Below, piece after piece: positions 12,870-30,355 of a stretch of DNA of 64,000 nucleotides. The notes beneath the pieces were generated by a model. The model was not told the origin of the DNA. It searched no databases and saw nothing but the letters and a program-made list of their open reading frames with translations. The number at the start of each line of letters is the position of its first letter. Position 1 is the first letter of the stretch. A program made the translations under genes and the position numbers. The stretch is from Rhabditoides inermis. Its lineage: Eukaryota > Nematoda > Chromadorea > Rhabditida > Rhabditidae. The DNA lies in assembly GCA_963966185.1 (NCBI GenBank), contig CAWZYM010000008.1:340001-404000 (forward strand), written 5' to 3'.

Positions 12870-13231
12870 TCATCGTTGAGACAAATCGAAAAACAAGTCG
12901 CGAACGCGATACAAAGTATATAGTTTCCCTAGAAGGCCGACTCCGCAAAGAACCAAGTTTCGAGTCGTTTCATATAAACAATTCGACAACACAGTGCAAC
13001 ACGGGGGCGGCACATGGGTGAACAATCAATTATGCATATCCAATCACTTACCTAAATTTTTCATTAGTTTCGAAGCAGCAAACCTGTAGACGAAATCAGT
13101 GAAGATGATGTTGGACAGAAATAGCAAAACTGCGACAACAGTATGTCGAGTTTGATTGACAAACAAGAAGGAAACAGCTACAAAATAAATAAACATGCCA
13201 ACAAACGCAATTGCTTCGCTTTTCGAGTAAC
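12870..13231 (-). CDS. Possible 3' exons of a small membrane protein
   Basis: Two minus-strand exons join in phase: 13231-13052, after an AAAATAG acceptor and ending before GTAAGT, and 12928-12870, after CTTCTAG and ending TGA. The first reads YSKSEAIAFV, then two hydrophobic stretches (MFIYFVAVSFLFV and TVVAVLLFLSNIIF) that look like membrane helices. The second encodes a short basic tail (KLYTLYRVRDLFFDLSQR). The family is not recognised. No 5' exon with a start was found; the incoming phase requires one. Codons are AT-rich, unlike the other genes here, so this could be chance. Good splice sites and phase agreement are the main support. Confidence 0.38.
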
Positions 13232-13269
13232 CTATTTTCCCGCGCAATTAATACACACTTGCTGCGTAT

Positions 13270-13585
13270 TCACATGTTATTAAAGCTGATATGCAGCATT
13301 GGAGAGTTTGAAACGAAAAGGCGCGAAAATTTTGCAGAGTTATATTTCGGTGCATTAATGATACAATTATGTGTTTTTTTTTTGAACGTGAAACTTTGCA
13401 GGGAGTGCCGTACAGTGTCGGGGAAGGTCTGGGAGAAACCCGCATATCGATAACTCATCTCGTTTTTAAATCGAATCTCAAAGCCCACACAGGAAAGTGT
13501 GCTGTGTTGTTTCGGATCTGCTTATACACTTGTATTTATGATCTCGTATCACGTCAGAGAAGGTTCTTACATACTCATTTACCGC

Positions 13586-13647
<62 letters not shown>

Positions 13648-14350
13648 ACTCACTACCCGCATCCAGCACCTTATTGGTTATGTGGGCTTTTATAATCGAT
13701 TTGAAAACGAGATGAGATATCGACATGCGGTTTTCTCCTAGACCTTTCCTATCACTCTACGGTACCCCCGGCAAAGTTTCACGTTCGAATCTCATCCCAG
13801 TCACTTTCTGGGCCTCAATCCATTTCAGACAAAGTGTCGCCTTGAGGACAAATGATCACTGATATGTATCAAATCACACCCCCGTAGAAAAATAATGCGT
13901 CAATCTCACTTGTCACCCTCGAAACTGTCTAGAACAACCTTTCAATAATCTCCCGGGAGGATGTGTGACTTTCAATCTACAGTAAACCAGTACCAGATAC
14001 AGTAACCCGATATCTGGACCGGTCCGAAACGGGCCCGGAACTCAGATAGAGACCATGAAATGGGTACCGCCAGACTCGGACAGGACCGGACAAGGTGCCT
14101 GTATATTCTTTTTCTTATGATTCTCTCTCTCTCTCTCTCTCCTTCTCTCCTTCTCTCCCTCTCTCTCACTACTCGCGACCGGATTCTTCTTTGTGAGGTG
14201 CGCTTTGAGATACGATTTGAATATATAAGATGAGACATGCAGTTCTTTTCTAGACCTTTCCTATCACTCTACGGTACTCCCTGCGAAGCTGCACGTTCAT
14301 ATATCTTTCCAGTCATTTTCTGGGCCTCAATACATTTCAGACAGCTTGCG
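13270..14350. repeat. Three copies of a ~190-bp repeat, one inverted
   Basis: A module running from a GTGGGCTTT..GATTTGAAAACGAGATGAG segment through AGACCTTTCC and CTACGGTACTCCC to GTTTCACGTTC occurs at about 13270-13490 on the minus strand and at about 13655-13850 and 14180-14350 on the plus strand. The last two are each preceded by a (CT)n tract (13592-13646 and 14120-14167). I could not assign a transposon family. Confidence 0.7.
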
Positions 14351-14676
14351 CACCCGTCTTGGTGGATTATTATAAAAACATGGCCATTTGCACAGTGTTT
14401 CATGCTTTTTGCTGCACTTGTTATTACGCATTGATTTGTTGTTCATTCGAGCTTTATAATGTTGTCAGATTTTATCACATTGTTACATTGTATTTTGTAG
14501 GTAATGCTTTCCCTGATGATGCCATAAAGGCGAAACGTCGGAATAAAAACTGTTTCTATCGCGGTAGATCGGCTGAACACCACACCTCATCATATGTTTC
14601 ATGCTACTTCCGAATATTAGCAAAACTTTTCCGGAATAGTAGTTTGAAATAAATTTTGACACTCAACGATTAGACT

Positions 14677-14943
14677 ACTCATAGAAATGACCTGTCAACA
14701 ACAGCAGCGTGGCCGAATGAATAGTGAGTTAGAAAGTTAGAAATGATCATCGAAGATGCGCGACTCTTGATAAAATCACAGCGAGGACTGACGAAGAGAG
14801 CGAAGCGAAACTCATAGAAATGACCTGTCAACAACAGCAGCGTGGCCGAATGAATAGTGAGTTAGAAAGTTAGAAATGATCATCGAAGATGCGCGACTCT
14901 TGATAAAGTCACAGCGAGGACTGACGAAGAGAGCGAAGCGAAA
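14677..14943 (+). repeat. Tandem duplication of ~133 bp
   Basis: Two almost identical units, 14677-14809 and 14810-14943, begin ACTCATAGAAATGACC and end GAGAGCGAAGCGAAA. A related GGCGAAACGTCGG phrase occurs near 14530. No coding content. Confidence 0.85.
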
Positions 14944-15395
14944 CGTCTATAAATAAAAGGCGGAGAAGAGGTGTGGGAAGCGGAGAGCTTTGAACGCTGG
15001 CAAATCTCAAAACAGTGGCGAATGATATGGTTGTGGGTAGCGGGAGGGAATCGGGCGGAAGCAGCACGAACCCGAAAAAGGCCCCGTGATAGATGGACGG
15101 ACAGGGCTGGTAATGAGAGTATGGAGAGGGGGGATATACAAATGAGTGGATCGCATCTCTCCCCGTATAGCATATCCATCACTGAGAGGATGGAAGAAAG
15201 GAGACGGTGAAATGATATTAGAGGCAATGAGGCGAGGCGCCGGTAGCTATAGGCACCTGGCGCGGTTCTTTGATAGGGTCCGGAATGTTGCGGAGATTGC
15301 TTGTGCACTCTTGCTTTTTCGCTCACATTGATCCGATCATGTGAGAAGTCATTAATAACATCCGCGCTGTTCATTTCTCAAGGTAAGAGTGGCAG

Positions 15396-15452
<57 letters not shown>

Positions 15453-16394
15453 GAGAGAGAGGAGAGAGAGAGAGAGAGATGGTGCGCGAAACAGGTGACA
15501 ACCGCACGTGGCTGTGCACTCTGTGCAAAAACTGTATGCGACTTTGACGTTCAGGATACAGTACTCTGGGTTACGGTAAGACAGTACCTCTCGCCTGGTA
15601 GGTCCCATTTTCGAGTCGTATGCTCACTCGCTGCTGTTTACGACGCACACTGTTCCATCGCAGCATCTAAAATAAAACTGATAACAATAATATACTTATT
15701 TCTAAGTATATTATAAATAAACTCGTACAAGCAGTAAATGTAATTCAAGTCTCGAACACTACTGTAAAAGTGGAGAGATAAGGCAGAAATAGAAATAGAA
15801 ATAGAATGAGAATCAGAGGGGGATGAGGTGATTCGTGATGAGATATCCGCGCCCAATTGGGGAGTCAGTGGGAATTGGAGAGTAGGTGGGATGAGTGGTG
15901 GCAGCAATACGTGCGCATTTCCAAAAAGCAGGGAAGAAGCATCACGAAAATCACTAGTAGAAGTAAAAAAGCTATCTTCAAGATGCAGACGGAATGTTTT
16001 GCAATTTGAAAATGTTCGCAAATGAAATTGTTTTGCAGCCAAAACATTTTTGTTTTGCGACAAAATTGGTCGATTTTGGTCACATTTTGTTATTTGCGCA
16101 AATTTTTGTTAACATTCTGTTTGCATCATGAAATAGCTAAAGTAGAATGTTTATCTCGAAACAAGTAGCACATTACAATTATGTAGGTTACGGTAAAATA
16201 CAATAATGCAACGCCTACTGCGAGTCCCAATAATACGGAGTAAAAAATCACTGCATAGAACATAGAACATTATTTCCAGTTTCCACAGTGAGACTGAAAT
16301 GTGCACAGATGAATGACTGTGTCGTGTGAACGTGATGTTGTAACACAATCGAATTTATTAGTTATAATAATTCATTAGTTATAATTTATAATTG
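14944..16394. other. Gene-free stretch with (GA)n tract and repeat relics
   Basis: A (GA)n run occupies about 15399-15480. At 16145-16210 (minus strand) there is a fragment with TATTTTACCGTA and TTCGAGATAAA that also occurs at 28965-29055 and 55350-55435, so a 45-codon hydrophobic frame here belongs to a dispersed repeat. Confidence 0.6.
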
Positions 16395-16478
16395 CGGAAA
16401 CTTCCGGAACGATGAGTGAGGTTTCTTCGCCCGCCGCTCGCCACTCCCCACTCCCACGCCTACAATTCGAATCGAAAG

Positions 16479-16479
<1 letters not shown>

Positions 16480-16509
<30 letters not shown>

Positions 16510-16993
16510 AGAGAGAGAGGGAGAGGGAGAAAGAGAGGGAGAGAGAGAGAGAGGGAGAGAGGGGGGGGGGATAGAGCACTTTTTGAGGAGCGATCACATA
16601 TTCCGGGTAAAACCCAGTAAACTACAATTCGTGATCACGCATCACGCACGGTGAGTGGACAAGCTCTGCAAAACACTGAATCGCTCCTAGAACATGCACA
16701 AAATGTCTTCGGAATGATTGGAATGTCTTGCTATCCCACTGTGGAATCGTTACCGAAGGCGCTGACAGCACCTTCAGATGGAGCGAGAGTGACAAAACGA
16801 CACGAGAGACGGTGGAAACATTGAGTTTAGCTGTCTCCGGATTACGGACGGTAGAGTGTACAGCAAACGGCATGCACCGGATGTACCTGAATGAGAGTTG
16901 CGCCCTGGTTCATCTCTCTCCCTCCCTGCCTCTCTCTCTCCCTCTCTCTCCTTCCCAATCTTTCTATCCCTCCCTCCCTCCCTCTCTCTCTCT

Positions 16994-17046
<53 letters not shown>

Positions 17047-17095
17047 CTTCCCAATCGCTCTATTTCTCCCTCCCTCTCTCTCTCTCTCCTTCTCT

Positions 17096-17140
<45 letters not shown>

Positions 17141-17322
17141 TCTCTTCTTTCTCTCTCTCTCTCCCTCCCCGCTTTTCCACGCCCTTCCTCCTTTCCCATT
17201 CACGCCCGCCCGCACCCCGGGATTACCCTTGCTTCTTTGATAATCGTAAGCCTCTCAATTGAAAGCGTATTAAAAAGTGTTATCCTGGCTGCCTCCCAGC
17301 GAGTGCAGAAAAAGGGGGAGAC

Positions 17323-17360
<38 letters not shown>
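16480..17360. repeat. GA and CT microsatellite field
   Basis: Impure GA/GGA tracts at 16480-16570, a long impure (CT)n at 16914-17170 and a (GA)n at 17322-17368. The matching tracts in copy 2 (42640-42720, 43063-43120, 43262-43290) are much shorter. Long open frames over these tracts are low-complexity artefacts. Confidence 0.9.
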
Positions 17361-17620
17361 AGAGAGAGTGCTGTGTTGTTTCGCATCTGCTTAGGCACTT
17401 GCTGTCTGCGGCACCAAATCGTGGTGACATGGTTGGTCTAATGTGAGATCCGATAAGATCACCGATTTGCTGAGAGCAGCCGTGATTACTACACACTATA
17501 ATGTCATATTGTGATGTGATATGATAAAGCCAGAGACCACTATGAAATGTCATATGCAAGCGAGAGCGATAAGTACTTTACAGTCACAGAACAACACGAG
17601 TACGTAGCGAGTTGCCGGCT

Positions 17621-18897
17621 TCAGATGATGTCGCATTCGACGGACGTGAGTGTCATATCTCCAGCGAAATTGATAGTCCACACTCCTTCGCGGCACGCCA
17701 TCAGCGCCTGGACAGGGCGCCATATGTTAAACATCCTCACAGTATCTCTCGCACTCCCGCGCAGACCCTGAAACACACACATACAACCGCATCATCACTC
17801 ATTCCGCCAATTATTATGAGACACAAAAATCGAGCAGGCAAATCCTACCAGCACACACTGTTTCTGTCCTTTCACGTGACAGTTGCGCTGTCCGAAAATG
17901 TTCACTGCCACGCTTTACACTTTTCTCACAATCGTATTATCACGCATTTCGCATTTCGGCAATATAAGGTGGTAAAGCTATCCTAGATAACACTCTGGGG
18001 TCGAAGGAGTACCACATCAAATGTGCTACCTGCATTGTCAAGGTGGTCCCCTGACCTACCTGCATTGTGATGATGCTCCTCTGGCCTAGGTGGTATAGGT
18101 TGGCGCCGCAGGTTATTAGCTTCACATGCGTGTCCTCGCCACTCTGCAATTCGACTTTTTTATTCCCGGATAGTTGTACAGCGCGCCTCACAGAGTGAGC
18201 GGCGCGCGCACAGGCCGCTCCGCGAGTGAATGGGCGCGTAGCGATTTCAATAGAGAAATTATCGCGCTCTAGCGCTTGCTAGTAGTTCGCAATGGAGCTC
18301 GCGCGTCGCGTGCTTGCGGAGCGGTCTGCGCGCGCCACTGTCCACTGTGCACCAATTGTTCTCAGCCGAAAACGAGAACAGAGCCCTGGATTATAACGAC
18401 TGTGGACTGTCGTATGTGGTGTGGAATGTTTGAAATAGGACACGCATCACCATTAGCACGTACGCATCAACTGCGACAACGAAACGGCTTTGTATCTCTG
18501 TACTTTACCGTATTCTACCGTAATTATTGTAATTATTGTGAATTGTGACTCGTGATGTGTGTAACTCGCCGGCGCATCGGCAAAGGTGAGGTCGCCGGAG
18601 AACGTGATGTTGTCCATGCTGCAGCCGGAAGCTGGAGGCATCGTCGTCGGCGTTATTCCACTAATCACCTCTCTTTTATACAGTACTCTCTCCGCGTTTC
18701 TGGCGGGAACGTGGGGAGAGAGAGAGAGAGAGAGAGAGAAAGAGATAGAGATAGAGAGATAGAGAGATAGAGTGAGAGAGAGAGGCTTACCTGGGATCAG
18801 GTGAGCCGCTGCACGGCACCGACCAGTCGGCACGATCAAAGTACGAGAAGGCGAGTGCTGTCGAGCACACGCCGAGCAGAATCCAACACGACCGCAT
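17621..18897 (-). CDS. Secreted C6-like small protein, copy 1
   Basis: Exons in transcript order: 18897-18791, 18660-18566, 18154-18060 and 17767-17621. All are in phase; 147 residues then TGA. The protein starts with a signal peptide (MRSCWILLGVCSTALA) and after cleavage is cysteine-punctuated: VPCSG, SGCSMDN, KLITCGANL, ALMACREGVW and TSVEC near the C-terminus. Cysteine spacing with a W before the last pair resembles the nematode C6 domain (PF01681), though only five mature cysteines are seen. That domain has no known enzymatic activity; an extracellular role is inferred. The exon 3 acceptor is unusual (AAAAAAG). The gene is divergent from the astacin gene about 1.6 kb away. Intron 1 opens with a (CT)n tract right after GTAAGC. 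Confidence 0.72.
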
Positions 18898-18935
18898 GCT
18901 TCTATCAGCTCGTCCTGTTGTCCTCCGAGCCCCGC

Positions 18936-18948
18936 AGCACTCCTTATA
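18936..18948 (-). promoter_or_regulatory. Possible TATA-like element of the C6-like gene
   Basis: On the minus strand GCTTATAAGGAG lies about 45 bases upstream of the ATG at 18897. Copy 2 has the same sequence at 44900-44912. Spacing is the only support. Confidence 0.3.
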
Positions 18949-19292
18949 AGCCACTTGTCGGATCACCGAGGCTCACGTGCATTGTTGGAATGTCGCGCGA
19001 GGGTGTTTCATCAAAAGGTGTTTACAGTTATGCATTGTCAGTCCCGACAATTTTATGGTCTCTGCCGCTGGCTGCCATAAGAATGCAACTCGATCTCGCG
19101 ATTTGAGCCAATTTATGATATGCCACGTATTGACTCCTGAAATGGATACCAACAATCTTTTTTTAATCAAAAATATAGAGTTTAACAAATTATAAATTAA
19201 ATATCATGTATTTATCCAGAATCGCATTTTTATGTATACTGTACACAAACAGCAAAAGAGGTGTTCGACTAGCGCTGGGGAAATAGATCAGT

Positions 19293-19680
19293 CTATTTTC
19301 GGCGACCTTCGGTGACGATACATCGCCATTTCTTCTTTACATCGTTCTTCTTCGGAAGTTGCGTAGCGGACGTAAAATCATCTTTTCACGATTTATAAGA
19401 TTGTCGAGCAGCAGGACCGCCGTTTGTAAGACCGTCCCTCAGGCGAGTCATCTGCTGAATTGTGGTGCTTCGAAGCTCAAACAGGACAGTACTCAGACGC
19501 ATGCTTGTGTCGTTGGAAAACGGCCCATCCGCTCTGGATGCGACTGGTGACCTCATCCCATCCCTGCCGTCTTTCTCACAGCTCACTCAGCAGCCTCGCC
19601 TGGTAGATCAACTCTCGTGCGTGCATCGTTCTCGTTTGCACTTCGGTGCGCGTTCAAGTTCTCAATTGGCGTTAGCAGTA
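19293..19680 (-). mobile_element. RTE-like LINE relic, copy 1
   Basis: One minus-strand frame reads WDEVTSRIQSGWAVFQRHK, which resembles the segment after the reverse-transcriptase thumb in RTE-clade LINEs. A neighbouring frame carries DDFTSATQLPKK and KKKW..IVTEGRRK before a TAG. Frame changes between them show decay. Copy 1 also has a TGA where copy 2 has TGG (QSYK then stop). Only this C-terminal stub is present. It predates the duplication because copy 2 shares it. The clade call is tentative. Confidence 0.45.
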
Positions 19681-20499
19681 GTTCAGACGCGCATTGTAGG
19701 TTCTGCATCGATTGCACGCAATGTTTAGGTGACTCGAAATCCTCTGCGAGACACTCTCTCTCCCCCTCCAACACGAGTTAGCATAGACGAGTTAGCGGCG
19801 ATGAGGCGCGCAGCATTGCCGGTCAACAATCAGCGGTCTCACTGACACTATCAGACGATTTAGACTCGGTTCGAGAGTGTGCGATCGATATGAAAAGCAT
19901 GCGTGTAGATGTCATCCGCAGCTTTCGATCTGTCCCGAAAACGAGTCGATTTCACATTTTGAACGGCATTGTGGCTATAAGTGGCAACATGTGATTAGCG
20001 TCTAGAGCTCGTTACGCAGTGTCGTCCGGTGAGAATCTCTGCCTTTCACACTTTTTCTGTTACGAGTGGAACTCTCGCTCCCGTCTGTTTTACTAACCAA
20101 AAACGGTTCTATAAATAAAATCGTTCAGTGATATTCGAGCCACACACGCTGGAGGGTCATGATAACATGAGATATATATATATTCAACAATCGTCTTTTT
20201 TATTTAGTTTAGTTTTCTTTTTTCCAAAGAATATACGGAATACAGTAGTCGAAAATGTTTCGAATGTCCACGTGACAGATAATAAAATCGCTCGGCATCG
20301 AGAAATCAGATTCCATTGTTGTGAGTATCGGCAGCAGTAATAAAAATTTCTCGGGAATTTTTTGATAATAGAAACAAGTCGGTTATTGTGAACAGCGGCG
20401 CGGTTGCATTGTCAGCCACCAGATCCAATCAACCACCGAACAGTCGCATAAATAGCAGGCATCTTGGGAGAGCATCAGTCAACCAGTGGCAACGTCAGA
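19681..20499 (+). other. Region upstream of astacin copy 1
   Basis: No supported coding sequence. A weak TATA-like CATAAATAG lies about 50 bases before the astacin ATG. AT-rich stretches such as 20160-20230 have no coding signal. Confidence 0.4.
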
Positions 20500-23400
20500 A
20501 TGCGCCTCGTCTGCCTTCTCCTCTCCGTCGTCGTCGTCGCAGAAGCTCGACACATCGCCGACGTCGTCCGCGGAGATGTCGAGGTGAACGACACGTCGCC
20601 CTTGTGGTGCTCCTATATCCTTCCTGCAACTGAGGGAGCGGGCACAGGAACACCAAAACACCTGACACCCCAAAAGTCGTGCTCCTCTCCCATCTTTCTT
20701 ACCTAATACACCTTAGTGAGAAGGAACATTCGATCCGAGTATAGAACCGAGCTCGGAGTATTTTATAAAGGTAAATAGCCGAAGGTATTTTTGAAGAAAG
20801 TATTTGGATTGCAAGATCTGTAGGTAGGGAGTAGAGACGGATACAAATCTCTGGTATAACAACTTCGACAGGACATGTTAAGGAAGCCAAGCAACTCGAC
20901 GGCAGCGAGCTCAAAGGCGTGCCGATCAGCGAGGAGAGGCTGGCGCAACTGCGCGAGATCGCAGAGGTACGCATCCTGCCATGCTCCTATTCTGACACCG
21001 CGTTGAGGAGTAGATCTGGTATAACATGGCCAATATGTCGATCGGTGAATGAGCCTCGATCGATCACACTGATCGTTTCATGTTATGGTTCCCAGGAGTT
21101 CCCTCTTCAGTGTTTGGCCCCGAATCCAATCCAAGACAGACTGTCCAAAAGCACTTTAATACACGAGAGACATGGCAAGACTGGCACTCAAAGACTCAAA
21201 GGGGCGGGGTCACCCATCAATATACGACAATCGCATACACGCGCAGTCACAAATACCAATCACACTGCATCTGAACCACAACAAGTAGACAATGATGTGA
21301 ACGAGAGAGACACATGTATGTACATCTCTCACAATCTGGAGAATACGCTAGCAAATCAGGCATTCGGAAGAGTTTATACGTAATGCATAATTCCGTTTTG
21401 TCGAGTAAATCGCAGTTTTCGAAATGCTTCGAGGTGCATACCAAATCGAAAATGTATTGTTTTGGCGCAGGCTATAGCTACAGTGTGCTTTATTTTGAAT
21501 ATTCAAGGAAATGGGACCACGAGAGGAATCGATTCTCTCATACAACGAACACGTTGGAGTTAAACTAGTGGACGGAGATATTCTGGTGCCACAGCCAGAG
21601 TGGGTTTTATTATTATTTCCGAAAAGACGCTTTGATTTTAGAGACGCTTCGAGATCGAAACGTCACAGCTTCAATATAGCAGCTGTTCAATGGGATCCCT
21701 CACAACGCATCAACTATATGTTTCAAAATAAACTGAGTAAGTTTGAAACATGACAAAAATGACTCTCATTGCATGTAAATGACTTCGAAAATAAAAAAAG
21801 ACTTTAAAAAAAGCATTGCAGCTTCGGAAAGCCAGAACAACATTCGCAAAGTAATAAGGAAACTGGAAGCGCAGACATGTCTTCGATTTGCGGAAGTATA
21901 CGATAAATCAGCTTATACGAATGGAATTCACTTCATCGACAGTCAGTGCTCACTTCAATGAACCTAAAACCTATACAAATAACGCATACACACCTAGATG
22001 GCGCATGCTATTCAAATTTGGGAAAGCTACGATGGGACTGGAACACCATCTCGCTACCCAACAGTCCCAGCTCATGTCAAAGGGTAGCCACTAACATTGT
22101 GAGATGTGAAAGAAACTGTTGGGGGGGGGGGGGGTGTTTAGGAAGGCACGATTTTCCATGAGATCTTTCACGCTCTCGGATTCGTGCACACTCACAGCCG
22201 AAACGACCGCGACCACCACATTCGCGTCGTCAAAGAAAACATTATACCTGAGGTGTGTGGTTAGACATCATGTGATTCACGTTACCATTTAGTACTGGTC
22301 ACAATTTATTTCCACAACCACAAACAACTCGATGCCGTATGATTACGGAAGCGCGCTGCACTATTCGAACCGAGCGTGAGTTGAACCACTCCGAAGTCGA
22401 CGATCAGTCATTGTCAGCGGCTCTCTGAGTGCTGCGCACGTGGCCGTCGACCCCATCATTGACCTGTACGACTTCACCATCGGACAACGCGAGGGCCCGT
22501 CGTTCTACGACATCGCCGCGGTCAACAGCGTGTACCGCTGTTCCGGTACGAAGTAGCGCAAACACTCGATTTCTAGACACCAAACTCGACGAGCCTTTTT
22601 TCGCGGGGTTTTTGTAGCAAAATGAATGCCTAGATTTGTGTCGGTCAAAACGCTTTCACAGCGATCTCATAATCTCGTAGTTCTTATTAATTAAAAAACC
22701 TATGGATAACAGCATCGTTGGGCAGGGTGAATCTCTCGGGGACACCTTTACCGCTTACCTTTTTAGATAAATCTATTATAGATCACTGCTACTCGAACGC
22801 GCGCACCGCCAAGTGTGAGAACGGCGGCTACCCGCACCCGAACGACTGCGAGAAGTGCGTGTGTCCGCGCGGCTTCGACGGAGTCACGTGTGCCGGAATA
22901 GTGAGTAGATCACGCGGTTCACTCACTCACACTACTCACACGCGTCCACAGGAGAACGGCGGACGGAAACTTACGGCGACCGAAGCGCTGCAGCACGCCA
23001 CACTCGACGCTGGCACGACGTATTGGATAGAGGTGGGCCTTCGTGTTCCGAAGGAACAGTCTCGAAACGACAAACGTTTTACTGTCCAGAAATTATGTGG
23101 TTCCGCCATCACTCCATTCCGGAAAAAAGTGCGCGCGTGAAATTTCTCACTCGATTTTGATGCGTGTGATCTCGTTGTCGATCGACTTCTAGCCGCCTCG
23201 CACTCTATTCATTTCTCTTTACTGGTGGCAACTGATTTGCCCACTTACTGTTTTTCCAGGCGCCGTGCGGCAAACAAGTGCTGTTAACGTTCGACGAGCG
23301 CGAATATGACATGACATGCGTGGAGTCGTGTCGGGAAGGATACTGGAACGTGAAACTCGCCGACAACCCCCGAGAGTCCGGATACAGGTGCGCGTCTTAT

Positions 23401-24159
23401 ATATCAATCAATGGTTCATCCGGAACCGATTTATCTGAATATGACAACACAATCATGATGATATGAAGCATACAGTAATGCCTACTTAGAATTTAGAATG
23501 CTGTATTCATGCATAGGTTAACGCCGGAGAAAGACAGGACGAGGTTAGTGGCGGGAAGAAGATACTTGATCGCTAATCTTTCCTGGTCCATTAGAGTACC
23601 GTTCTTGACGTGTAGAGCTCCCAGTTTTCCTTTGCTTTCATGCCTATTGGTATCTCCTCGCGCCATAGCTGCTTCCACATGAAGGTACTTCCCGCCGCCT
23701 CACTGGTTACTCGGGAAGGATTCTTGTCGATGACCGATCATTCAGCGGTGGCGGGGTAAAATGAAGACCCGACCGCACGCCGCGGGGAAAAGAAGAAAGA
23801 AGTCTTATATATACATAGTTCGGACAGTAGTCGGCTCCGCCATTCCGCGCGTCCGCCACAGCATTTGAAAATCCCGCGCGCACGAAAATGTGAATCGAAT
23901 CACGCGGGTTCTCTCTCCATCGATTTGCAGCCGCCTTGCACTCTCACTCGATTCTCGCGCGCTAGAGTGGCGACTGATTGGTCGACCTACATCATATTCA
24001 CACAGGGTCTGCTGCCGTAGTCAATTCGGCAAACCTATCTACTCGCAGAAAAACATGGTTGTGCTGTCGCCAGGACCAACGGTCGGAAAAGTGGCTATCA
24101 CATACAAATACGGTGACTATGCACCAACTTTCGTAAACAGAAAATTTGTTTCAGACTGA
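20500..24159 (+). CDS. Astacin (NAS-type) metalloprotease, copy 1
   Basis: Twelve exons, all in phase, encode 468 residues: 20500-20583, 20883-20966, 21508-21736, 21822-21941, 21998-22083, 22142-22252, 22293-22375, 22418-22545, 22782-22900, 22952-23032, 23260-23387 and 24006-24159. Order: signal peptide (1-17), propeptide to the RSKR furin-like site (105-108), catalytic domain, EGF-like domain (about 309-348) and CUB domain (349-468). The zinc site is HEIFHALGFVH (207-217). Astacins cleave peptide bonds extracellularly with a zinc-activated water, after propeptide removal. Two deviations: the usual Glu after the third His is Thr (GFVHTHSR), and the Met-turn methionine is Leu (SALHY, 258-262), although its tyrosine is kept. 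Both also occur in copies 0 and 2. Exon 2's acceptor is weak (TTAAG). Intron 5 holds a 14-G run. It resembles nematode nas genes, but the number cannot be assigned. Confidence 0.9.
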
Positions 24160-24369
24160 CTTCCGAGAGCAGTCAACTCAAGTAACCTTCAATATTAACC
24201 ATACATTATTTGGAAAAATAAACTGCTTGCATTCGGAAAATGAGAAACGTGAAATCAGAGGAACGAAAGTCGGGTCGGTGTCCATAAAACATGTGACGAA
24301 AATCTCACATCCTGAAGACAACTGAAGACAACCTCAGGTTGTAATGGTATCACACTCACGATTCACATT

Positions 24370-24700
24370 CATCCACAAATATGTCCCTCCCCACGGCCCG
24401 GCCGTAGTGTCACTCATTTGTTCACTGGCCGGTGAACTCAGACGCACGCTACGCATCAGTTCCGCGTGGCTCAAGCAATTCAGCAAAACTTGTGCCGGCG
24501 AAAGGAATCGAACTGACCGCGCTGGCTAGCCCTTAGGCTAAATGATCATGACAGCGGTCTCGCAGAAATCGACTATGACGATGAGCTTGATTTTCTGTGA
24601 CATAGGAGACGCGTTGTGTGTGTCGCGTGCGTTTAAAATCACGCAAATCAGTGAACGCGCGCCGGGTCGCGCTCCCGCACGCTGCTTAGTATAAGTACCA
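24370..24700 (-). mobile_element. tRNA-like SINE candidate, copy 1 only
   Basis: Copy 2 has unrelated, shorter sequence at this point. The minus strand includes TTTAGCCTAAGGGCTAGCC (A-box-like) and, 30 bases on, GTTCGATTCC (B-box-like), a pol III internal-promoter layout. No clean target duplication could be defined, so the boundaries are approximate. Confidence 0.4.
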
Positions 24701-24783
24701 TGTACAAAAACAATTCTTTGCTCCTTTTCATGGGCCACAACAAGATCGAATCAGACAGGAGAACAGTGGAAATATGTATGATC

Positions 24784-29667
<4,884 letters not shown>

Positions 29668-29865
29668 CTGGGATTTTCTTTTTCTCGTTCGGATAAATAT
29701 ATTTATATATACGTCAGAAAAAAATCGAAACGATAAGTAGACGTAGACGCGGAGAAAACCAAATAGATTAATAGTGAACAATTATCAAAATCAAACACAG
29801 AGCGCACAGAATACGCGAAGAAACAGTAAACACAACTGACCTAGTGTGTTGCAGTAGTAGTGAGC

Positions 29866-29917
<52 letters not shown>

Positions 29918-30355
29918 TATCTCTCTCATCGATGTCTTATCACTTTTGAGCACACAGAAAACGTAACAGAGATATGGCGAATACACACGCTGTTCATATG
30001 ATCCGACATTTTATCATTATCATAGAGCTTGAGAGATTAAATAGATAGTTAGGTTTATTACCGATAACATGGGAACATCGAAATCATAACAAAAAGTGAG
30101 CAATATAAACGGGGTATAAATGAGGTTTCAGTTAAAATGAACAAGGAAAAATATGTTATACAGAATATCCGCAATGATTATCTAGAATCAAGTAGGCCAC
30201 TAATCGAAGAAAAAAGTACACCAATGCCAACGGATAACACACGAGTTTCGTTGCTATTTGAGATATCATCATGTCATACAGTAAACTGTTCATTTCGAAC
30301 AGCAAAACCAGGATACGCCCCCACTGCGCTCCGCGAGGTAGGGAAATCTGAAACG
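29668..30355. other. Spacer between FMO and ARB2-like gene, copy 1
   Basis: A (CT)n run at 29866-29911 and AT-rich sequence. A 91-codon plus-strand frame at 30137-30412 overlaps the ARB2-like last exon antisense and has no independent support. Confidence 0.5.

Noticed and set aside
16126..16263. 45-codon hydrophobic minus-strand frame (MFYAVIFYSVLLGLAV...)
   Set aside because: Its core overlaps a dispersed repeat also found at 28965-29060 and 55350-55435, so it is probably retroelement-derived.
16774..17446. Long frames of SL, LS or RE/ER repeats
   Set aside because: Low-complexity reading of CT/GA tracts, different in length between copies.
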